Origin: Candidatus Thiodiazotropha sp. LNASS1
GTDB taxonomy: Bacteria > Pseudomonadota > Gammaproteobacteria > Chromatiales > Chromatiaceae
Reading direction: 5' to 3'
Assembly: GCF_964212655.1 (NCBI RefSeq)
Contig: NZ_OZ156465.1
Location: 620,001-684,000, forward strand
DNA length: 64,000 nucleotides
A program made the position numbers and the translations under genes. The number at the start of each line of letters is the position of its first letter. The stretch's first letter is position 1. Below the pieces are notes generated by a model. It had not been told where the DNA came from, did not search any database, and saw nothing but the letters and a program-made list of their open reading frames with translations. Below, piece after piece: positions 57,735-64,000 of the stretch.

Positions 57735-57748
57735 ATTGCAATTGCAAT
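57735..57748. promoter_or_regulatory. Palindromic operator, MarR type
   Basis: ATTGCAATTGCAAT is a perfect 14-base palindrome and matches the TTGCAATTGCAA form of MarR operators. It lies 37 bases before the regulator start and 55 before the b561 start. Confidence 0.75.
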
Positions 57749-57802
57749 TAACGCATTTGTTGAATACAATCAGCGCTATCGTTCCACAATCTGGAGATTC
57801 TG

Positions 57803-58357
57803 ATGAGACGTTACCATCCTGCTTTGGTACTTTTACATTGGTTGCTGGCAATCATGATCGTGGCAGGACTGATCATGGGCACGAATGTCCTGAGCGCCAC
57901 ACCGAACGACGTTCCTGAAAAGTTGTTCTACCTGAAAATGCATATGTCGATGGGCATTATCATCTTCATACTCATGACTATACGTTTAGGTATCCGTTTT
58001 TTTACAGCGAAACCGCCGGCGGCTGATATCGGGAACAGCCTGATTAACAAGCTGGGTATCGCTACACACTACTTGTTCTACCTGGTGGTGATACTAATGG
58101 GGGCCAGCGGTCTCGCGATAGCCAATATGGCAGGTCTACCGGAGATTGTTTTTGGTAGTTCCGGCGCATCCTTGGTTTCAACGTTCGATGATTTTCCCCC
58201 ACGCATTGCGCATGGCGTGTTAAGCAAAGTTCTGCTGATACTGATCATCGGCCATGTATCAGCCTTCCTGTATCACCAGTACGCTCGTAAAGATAACCTT
58301 TTTTCCCGTATGTGGTTTGGTCGTCGTTCATCGGATCCATCCGAGGTTCAATCATGA
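57803..58357 (+). CDS. Cytochrome b561 family protein
   Basis: 184 residues with a GGAG site before the ATG. Four transmembrane helices and the b561 histidines: HPALVLLHWLLAIMIVAGL, LKMHMSMGIIIF, GIATHYLFYLVVILMGASG, and HGVLSKVLLILIIGHVSAFLYHQY. It binds two b hemes and moves electrons from the quinone pool or to a superoxide-type acceptor. It heads the MarR-controlled operon. Confidence 0.87.
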   Translation: MRRYHPALVLLHWLLAIMIVAGLIMGTNVLSATPNDVPEKLFYLKMHMSMGIIIFILMTIRLGIRFFTAKPPAADIGNSLINKLGIATHYLFYLVVILMGASGLAIANMAGLPEIVFGSSGASLVSTFDDFPPRIAHGVLSKVLLILIIGHVSAFLYHQYARKDNLFSRMWFGRRSSDPSEVQS

Positions 58358-58827
58358 GAAAAACCCTAGATTTCATCCAAGAGATAGGCACGATTATGTA
58401 CGTGGGTGGGATACTCTCGCATATCGTAATCGGTGTCGTGCTGGGACACCCCGATGCTGCCACGGCATACAGTGTTTATGTTTACAAGGAGATGAGCGCC
58501 TATGTTCTCATTCTACCGGGACTGGGACTGAAGGTGGCCTGCGATAGCATTCTCTATTTCGGGCTGGGAGTGAAAGCCAACTGGTTGAAAGGCAAGATGC
58601 TGATGATGGCATTTCTCTCTACCAACGCTTTTATTTTCCTTGTTCCCATGATGCCTGAGCTGGTTGTACTGGCCAGGGAGTCATTGCCGAATGGGGAGGT
58701 CAGTCAGGCATTTCTTGATAAAACCGCCACTGAGCAACTGGTCGGTATGTCGAATGTGATTCCGCTGATTCTTGAAATGGTACTGGGTTCGTTCAAGCCC
58801 CGGTTATTCGGTGAACGCAGAGAATGA
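58354..58827 (+). CDS. Integral membrane protein, unknown
   Basis: 157 residues from the ATG at 58354, overlapping the previous stop as ATGA. Three to four hydrophobic helices (VGGILSHIVIGVVLGH, YVLILPGLGLKVACDSILYFGLG, MLMMAFLSTNAFIFLVPMMPELVVLA). No family recognised. Its tight coupling to a b561 suggests a partner in electron transfer or a helper of the efflux pump. Confidence 0.65.
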   Translation: MRKTLDFIQEIGTIMYVGGILSHIVIGVVLGHPDAATAYSVYVYKEMSAYVLILPGLGLKVACDSILYFGLGVKANWLKGKMLMMAFLSTNAFIFLVPMMPELVVLARESLPNGEVSQAFLDKTATEQLVGMSNVIPLILEMVLGSFKPRLFGERRE

Positions 58828-58931
58828 TGCAGACTGGAAAGCAATGTCTTCGTCCTAAACAAGTGTTGTGATCAATGCAATTTAACTCAATGACATTGAT
58901 TCAACGCCTCGAAACTCATGGAGTTTCCATT

Positions 58932-60044
58932 ATGTATCAGCTGCACAATCATATTTTTCTTCTTGCTGTGCTCGCATTGGGTGGCCTTACCGGCTGTCAG
59001 CAAGATGAGACTGAAACCAAAGTAGAGAATATTCGCCCCATAAAAACCATCACGCTTACGGCCAAGACTCAAGCGACCGAAGAGCGGAAATTTTCCGGGC
59101 TGGTCAGTCCCGCGAACTCGTCCACCCTCAGTTTTGAAGTGTCCGGCAAAGTGATCGAGATTACAGTGGATGTCGGCGATCAAGTGGTCGCCGGTCAGCG
59201 ATTGGCGGTTATCGATGATGAGCCATTCAAACTTAAGGTCCAGTCGGCCGAGGCGGACTTCAAAAAAGCCAAAGCAAATTTCAGGCATAGTGCAAGCGAT
59301 TATGAGCGTAAAAGCGAATTGGCAGTAAAGGGCTATGTTTCTGCTTCGGATCTGGACTCGGCATTGGCACAGCGCGATGCGGCCCGTAACCAGGAAGCCA
59401 TGGCGCTATCCCAATTGAATATCGCCAAAAGGGAGTTGAGAAAAACTGTACTGAAAGCACCGTTCGGCGGATATATCTCAAAACGACTGGTGGAGCCTCA
59501 CCAGGAGATTGTTTCAGGACAGGAACTCCTGCAGCTCGATGAGTTGGAAGAGGTAGATGTGGAGCTAATGTTGCCTGAGAACATCATTGGTTATCTGAAG
59601 CATGGCGATGCCGGCATCGCATCCTTCCCCAGTCTGCAAGGCATTCATGTGGAAGGGCGTATCGACGAGATCGGTACGCTGGCTGAAGCCGCCAATACAT
59701 TTCCCGTCTCACTGCGCCTCAATCAACGTCCGCACAGCCTCTATCCAGGTATGACCGCAGAAGTCCAACTCATGATCGATCACGGTGAGCAGAACGAGGG
59801 ATTCCTGTTGCCTGCATCGGCCATTGTCGCCGGTGTGGGCACGGGATCAGGACGCCACTTTGTTTTCGTATACGAGCCAGAATCCGGTACTGTTCGCAAG
59901 AGACCGGTATTTGTTTCAGGCGGGCAGCGACAAATGGCGCGGATCAGTGAAGGCCTGAAGGCAGGTGATATTGTCGCTGTCGCCGGCGTGAGTTTTCTTA
60001 CCGATGGCATGAAAGTCCGTTTGCTCGATGAGAAGCGAGACTGA
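58932..60044 (+). CDS. RND efflux periplasmic adaptor (HlyD/MFP) lipoprotein
   Basis: 370 residues from the ATG at 58932, which gives a lipoprotein signal (LAVLALGGLTGCQQ); an ATG at 58875 lacks a site. The adaptor order is clear: lipoyl-like strand SFEVSGKVIEITVDVGDQVVAGQRLAVID, coiled-coil hairpin (KAKANFRHSASDYERKSELAVKGYVSASDLD), second lipoyl half VLKAPFGGYISKRLV, then a beta barrel. It bridges the RND pump and an outer-membrane channel, which is not encoded here. Confidence 0.92.
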   Translation: MYQLHNHIFLLAVLALGGLTGCQQDETETKVENIRPIKTITLTAKTQATEERKFSGLVSPANSSTLSFEVSGKVIEITVDVGDQVVAGQRLAVIDDEPFKLKVQSAEADFKKAKANFRHSASDYERKSELAVKGYVSASDLDSALAQRDAARNQEAMALSQLNIAKRELRKTVLKAPFGGYISKRLVEPHQEIVSGQELLQLDELEEVDVELMLPENIIGYLKHGDAGIASFPSLQGIHVEGRIDEIGTLAEAANTFPVSLRLNQRPHSLYPGMTAEVQLMIDHGEQNEGFLLPASAIVAGVGTGSGRHFVFVYEPESGTVRKRPVFVSGGQRQMARISEGLKAGDIVAVAGVSFLTDGMKVRLLDEKRD

Positions 60045-60070
60045 TCCTCCCACACCACACGAGCCAGATC

Positions 60071-63000
60071 ATGAATCTTTCCCGTTTTGCACTCGACAAC
60101 TCCCGTGTCATGTCACTGTTCGCGCTCTTCATCATTGCTGCGGGGATCATCCTGTATCAGGGGTACCCAAAACAGGAGGATCCGACGATCACGATCCGGG
60201 AGGCTGTGGTCACGGCCAGCTTCCCCGGCATGTCGCCAAAGCGTGTTGAAGATCTGCTGACCCGCAAGCTGGAGGAGAAGATTCGCGAAATCCCCGAGGT
60301 CGACGACATCATCTCGGAATCCAAGACCGGTAGCGCAACCGTCCATGTGGTTGCCAGGGACGAGGTCGATGATTTGTCCTCAGTTTGGCAGGATCTACGC
60401 AACCGCATGGAGGATATCGCGGACGATCTGCCTGCCGGCACGAATGGGCCTTTCGTCAACGATGAATTTGGCTTGACAGCGGTAGCCAGCATAGCCTTGT
60501 GGTCAGATGGCTTCACCCTTGCCGAGATGCGTGAAACGGCACGTGATATACGTGATCGTCTCTATTCACTTCAGGGTATCAAGCGCATTGAGCTGTTTGG
60601 TGTGCAGGAGGAGAGAGTCTATCTGCAGACCGCCAATGCCAAGCTGGCTAAGTTCGGTATCTCCCCGGAAACGATCGGCAACACACTCGAGCAGCAGAAT
60701 ATTCTTTTACCCGGCGGTATTCTGGATATCTCGGGGAGAGCATTCGCCATTGAGCCGAGCGGTAATTTCGAAAACCTGGAGGAGATTGCCGCCATACCGA
60801 TCGGAATACCCGGCACCGCGCAGAGCATAGCCTTGCGCGATCTGGCGGAGATTAAACGTGGTTATGTCGATCCTCCTGAAATGCCGACGTTCTTCAATGG
60901 ACGGCAGGCGATTGTGATCAGCGTTTCGGTGATGGATGGCGTGGACTCTGTTGCTTTTGGTGATCAGTTGACGGCGCGAATAGAGGAGATAAAGCGTGAA
61001 CTGCCATGGGGTTTGGAGCTGGAGTTTGCCACCTACCAACCGGAGTTGATCGAGAAAACGGTCAGCGCTGCAGTCGTCAATCTGGGCCAGACCGTGGTGA
61101 TCGTACTGGCGGTCGTTGTACTGGCCCTGGGTCTGCGCACAGGACTTATAGTTGGCGCCTTTGTGCCCCTTGTCATGATGTTCGGCATGGTCATGATGTC
61201 GTTTTTCGACATCGAACTTCAGCGTATTTCAATCGCTTCAATGATCATCGCGCTTGGCATGCTGGTCGATAACGGTATCGTGGTTGCCGAAGATATCCGT
61301 ACACGCATGCACGACGGGGCGACAGCAAGGGAAGCAGCCGTCGCCATGGGTCAATCCTTGAGCGTACCCCTGATGACCTCTTCTTTGACCACCGTGCTGG
61401 CATTTATGCCATTGATGCTGATGGTTGGGGCTGCCGGTGAATTTACGGGATCGTTGAGTTATGTGATCGGTATTCTTATGGTCGGTTCCTGGCTCCTGGC
61501 CATGCTTATCGTGCCGCTGGTCAGCGTTCGTTTTATGAAAGTGGAGAAGAAGGAGAGTGATGAGTTCCATCGCTTCGACAGGGGCTTTTACAAACTCTAT
61601 CGGCAACTGTTGACCTGGATGTTAACTCATCGCCTGGTGGTGATGGCTGTCGTCTTGTCATCCCTGATCCTATCGGGATGGGCCTTCGGGAACTTTGTCG
61701 TAAAAGAGTTTTTTCCGAAAGGTGAGCGCAATCAATTTCTTGTCTATCTCGATATGCCAGCCGGAACCAGGTCGACTCAAGTCGTCAAGGAGTTGCAAGC
61801 GATCAACAAGTGGTTGCTCGATTCGGAGAATAATCCCGAGGTTAAAAGTACGGTTGCCTATGTCGGTCAGGGGGGGCCTCGATTTTTTCTATCCCTCGCA
61901 CCGCTCGACCCCGATCCGCACAAGGCGTTTATGCTAGTCAATCTGGAGCGTAGCGACCAAGTCTCGGAACTGGTACGGCGTACGCACAACTACCTCATCA
62001 ATAATTTCCCGGAGGTGCGTGGCCGGGTCAAGGCGATGTGGATGGGACCTTCCGAAACCGGCCTGTATGAAGTGCGGATATCCGGAACTGACGCAGAGTC
62101 TTTGATGGATCTGGCAGAGCTTGTCCAGGCGGGCTTAAGCGCGATTCCGGGAACCATCGATGTATTCCAGAACTGGGAAAATCCCCAGATTAAGTTCCAT
62201 GTCAAGGTCGACCAGTCCCGCGCCCGCCGCGTGGGCGTAACCTCCACAGATATTGCCGTGGCTTTGAATAACTTCATGGATGGTGTCGTACTGACCGAAT
62301 ACCGGGAGGGGGACACGATTATTCCCATTGTTGCCCGAGGCAAGGATGAAGAGCGCGCGTTGGTCAGCAATATCTGGGAACTCGCTGTTTTCTCCTCATC
62401 CACCGGCAACAGTGTGGCACTGGGACAGGTGGCGGAATTGGAGGGGCTGGGAGAGTACAGCCGGATAAAGCGCCGTAACCAGGTGCGCACGATTACTGTG
62501 CAGGCCAAACACCCACATTTAAAAGCGGATCAGATCCATAAGCGTATGTTACCGGTTCTCGAATCCCTGCAGTCTTCAATGCCTCCAGGGTACTTCATTG
62601 AGTTGGGTGGCGAGCTGGAGGGCTCATCTGAGGCGCAGGGACATCTGGCGACTTGGATGCCGTTGGCGTTTGCCCTTATTTTTGCCTTGATCGTATGGCA
62701 GTTCAACTCAATCAGGCGGGCCGCGGTCATTATGCTCACGATTCCTCTCATCATTGTGGGTGCCACCATCGGTCTGCTCACCATGCAGGCCGTGTTTGGA
62801 TTTATGACCATTCTCGGTCTGTTGGCACTGGCAGGAATCATTATCAACAATGGCATCGTCATGATCGACAGGATTGAGGAAGAGCGGCTGATTGGGACAC
62901 CCCCCTATGAGGCTGTCGTACGTTCAGCCCTGTCCCGACTTCGCCCCATCCTGTTATCGGTCTTCACGACAGTGCTTGGCTTGCTACCTTTGATCGTATA

Positions 63001-63133
63001 TCGGGATATTCTCTTCTACGGCATGGCCTCAATGATGGTTTTTGCGCTAATGGTGGGCACGGTTCTCACACTCGGTGTGGTGCCTCTCCTGTACACCCTA
63101 TTTATGAAGGTGAAGATCCCACATGCGGTCTGA
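60071..63133 (+). CDS. RND multidrug efflux transporter
   Basis: 1020 residues, an AcrB-type HAE1 family pump. Twelve membrane helices with the two large periplasmic loops; the N-terminus is LSRFALDNSRVMSLFALFIIAAGIILYQGYPKQEDPTI. Family motifs seen: FPGMSPKRVEDLLTRKLE, the helix-4 proton-relay region with GMLVDNGIVVAEDI, GQSLSVPLMTSSLTTVLAFMPL, and the C-terminal repeat GIIINNGIVMID. Subtype is near the multidrug/aromatic exporters; substrate unknown. Confidence 0.95.
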   Translation: MNLSRFALDNSRVMSLFALFIIAAGIILYQGYPKQEDPTITIREAVVTASFPGMSPKRVEDLLTRKLEEKIREIPEVDDIISESKTGSATVHVVARDEVDDLSSVWQDLRNRMEDIADDLPAGTNGPFVNDEFGLTAVASIALWSDGFTLAEMRETARDIRDRLYSLQGIKRIELFGVQEERVYLQTANAKLAKFGISPETIGNTLEQQNILLPGGILDISGRAFAIEPSGNFENLEEIAAIPIGIPGTAQSIALRDLAEIKRGYVDPPEMPTFFNGRQAIVISVSVMDGVDSVAFGDQLTARIEEIKRELPWGLELEFATYQPELIEKTVSAAVVNLGQTVVIVLAVVVLALGLRTGLIVGAFVPLVMMFGMVMMSFFDIELQRISIASMIIALGMLVDNGIVVAEDIRTRMHDGATAREAAVAMGQSLSVPLMTSSLTTVLAFMPLMLMVGAAGEFTGSLSYVIGILMVGSWLLAMLIVPLVSVRFMKVEKKESDEFHRFDRGFYKLYRQLLTWMLTHRLVVMAVVLSSLILSGWAFGNFVVKEFFPKGERNQFLVYLDMPAGTRSTQVVKELQAINKWLLDSENNPEVKSTVAYVGQGGPRFFLSLAPLDPDPHKAFMLVNLERSDQVSELVRRTHNYLINNFPEVRGRVKAMWMGPSETGLYEVRISGTDAESLMDLAELVQAGLSAIPGTIDVFQNWENPQIKFHVKVDQSRARRVGVTSTDIAVALNNFMDGVVLTEYREGDTIIPIVARGKDEERALVSNIWELAVFSSSTGNSVALGQVAELEGLGEYSRIKRRNQVRTITVQAKHPHLKADQIHKRMLPVLESLQSSMPPGYFIELGGELEGSSEAQGHLATWMPLAFALIFALIVWQFNSIRRAAVIMLTIPLIIVGATIGLLTMQAVFGFMTILGLLALAGIIINNGIVMIDRIEEERLIGTPPYEAVVRSALSRLRPILLSVFTTVLGLLPLIVYRDILFYGMASMMVFALMVGTVLTLGVVPLLYTLFMKVKIPHAV

Positions 63134-63194
63134 TCGAGCGGGTTTTTCGGATTTATGAGACATAACCGATGAGCTTGTGCCCGATCGCTTCGGT

Positions 63195-64000
63195 CTAGTT
63201 CTCAGACTGCCCGTTTTTGAATTCCTTTCCTGTCAGGGTGGCAAGAAAGGCTGCGATATCGGCAATCTCATCCTCTTTGAGCTCGATATCCAACTGGATG
63301 CTTCCCATGGTACGGATGACATCCTCCAGGATTTTACCGGAACCGTCATGAAACCAGGGACCGGTGATCGCCACATTGCGCAGTGATGCAACCTTGAACA
63401 TCATCTCATCCGCTTCGTCTCCGGTCACACGGTGCCGTCCCTTATCCTCTGTATTGTGGAAGTCTTTGTAGACACCCAGTTTCTCGATCAGTGTGCCACC
63501 CAGCATGGGACCATCGTGGCATCGAATGCAGTTATGTCGGATGAATCTGGTAAGCCCCGACTGTTCCTGCGTCGTCAGTGCCGATTTATCTCCGCGCATG
63601 AAATCGTCGAAGCGGGATTCACTGCGCAGGGTGCGTTCGAAAGCGGCGATGGCCTCTGCCAGATTGGCATAGGAGAGGGGAGGGGTGTCGTCCGGATATG
63701 CCTTGGCGAAGGCTTCGACATACTCTGGTATCGCGCCGAGTTTCTTCACCACGCTCTCTTCATCGGGCATGCCCATCTCGATCGGATTCAGTATCGGCTG
63801 GCGTGCCTGATCGGCCAGGTCCGCCGCGCGGCCATCCCAGAACTGTGAACTTTGCCACCCGGCGTTCAATACGGTGGGGGTGTTGCGGTTTCCGAGTTCC
63901 CCGCGGGCTCCCGGCGAAGTGGGGAGGTTGTCCATGCCGCCCCTGCCGTCCCCAAGCGGATGACAGCTCGCACAGGACTGGGTGTCATTGATGGAGAGGC
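63195..64000 (-). CDS. Di-heme cytochrome c peroxidase, 5' end cut by window
   Basis: The part in the window has about 268 residues. The first heme motif is CASCHPLGDG near the window edge, the second CIRCHDGPMLGG, and the heme-region pieces FWDGRAADLADQARQPILNPIEMGM and FKVASLRNVAITGPWFHDGSGKILEDVI are typical of the MauG/CcpA family. It removes hydrogen peroxide in the periplasm. The start is outside the window. Confidence 0.92.
   Translation of the reverse strand, partial: LSINDTQSCASCHPLGDGRGGMDNLPTSPGARGELGNRNTPTVLNAGWQSSQFWDGRAADLADQARQPILNPIEMGMPDEESVVKKLGAIPEYVEAFAKAYPDDTPPLSYANLAEAIAAFERTLRSESRFDDFMRGDKSALTTQEQSGLTRFIRHNCIRCHDGPMLGGTLIEKLGVYKDFHNTEDKGRHRVTGDEADEMMFKVASLRNVAITGPWFHDGSGKILEDVIRTMGSIQLDIELKEDEIADIAAFLATLTGKEFKNGQSEN

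Overview
The window looks like a chromosomal piece of a gammaproteobacterium. The T6SS/PAAR effectors, the complete heme d1 synthesis cluster, norCB with a Dnr-like regulator, RND efflux and the several c-type cytochromes fit a denitrifying, probably sulfur-oxidising marine or symbiotic lineage of the Sedimenticola/Thiodiazotropha kind. That placement is inferred from gene content only; there is no rRNA in the window to confirm it.

Layout. (1) 0.3-8.6 kb: a contractile-injection and effector island. It has a TssB/TssC-like sheath protein read leftwards, and rightwards a VgrG, a PAAR protein with a papain-like C-terminus, two related putative immunity proteins, a HExxH metalloprotease-like protein, a DUF2169 protein and a small membrane protein. 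(2) 8.8-15.5 kb: an acetyltransferase, a YkgJ zinc/iron-cluster protein and two autotransporter-like proteins whose 3' halves are a nearly identical 1.57 kb direct repeat. (3) 15.5-26.3 kb: a caspase-like lipoprotein with a long coiled coil, a serine hydrolase lipoprotein, a Ser/Thr kinase, an AP-superfamily phosphodiesterase and a FecR-TPR-outer-membrane-barrel fusion. (4) 26.7-34.5 kb: housekeeping and envelope genes (SleB-type hydrolase, beta carbonic anhydrase, DUF3179, HD-GYP, NlpC/P60, DUF4382-type lipoprotein, HTH regulator). (5) 34.5-41 kb: an RtcB RNA-ligase operon with two unknown partners, a small SEC-C gene broken by two identical +1 shifts, a leader-like region with a boxA, an XRE regulator, two orphan phage-type tail-tube proteins and relics of a lipase and a secreted protein. 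(6) 41.1-52.2 kb: nitric oxide and heme d1 genes: Dnr-like regulator, norCB, then nirE-nirC-nirF, siroheme decarboxylases, nirJ, a cytochrome and nirN. Three FNR/Dnr-type boxes are visible. The nitrite reductase nirS itself is not in the window. (7) 52.2-57.2 kb: secreted nuclease, outer-membrane protein, UbiA prenyltransferase, BASS transporter, NosD. (8) 57.2-63.1 kb: MarR regulator divergent from a cytochrome b561, membrane protein, HlyD and RND operon, with a perfect palindromic operator between them. The window ends inside a di-heme cytochrome c peroxidase gene.

Most interesting: the SEC-C gene with two TTT-TRA-G +1 sites; the RtcB operon whose upstream protein carries an EEVQSDW motif; the papain-like effector with a secreted and a cytoplasmic version of what seems to be one immunity family; the orphan tube-protein pair; and the autotransporter pair kept identical at the 3' end.
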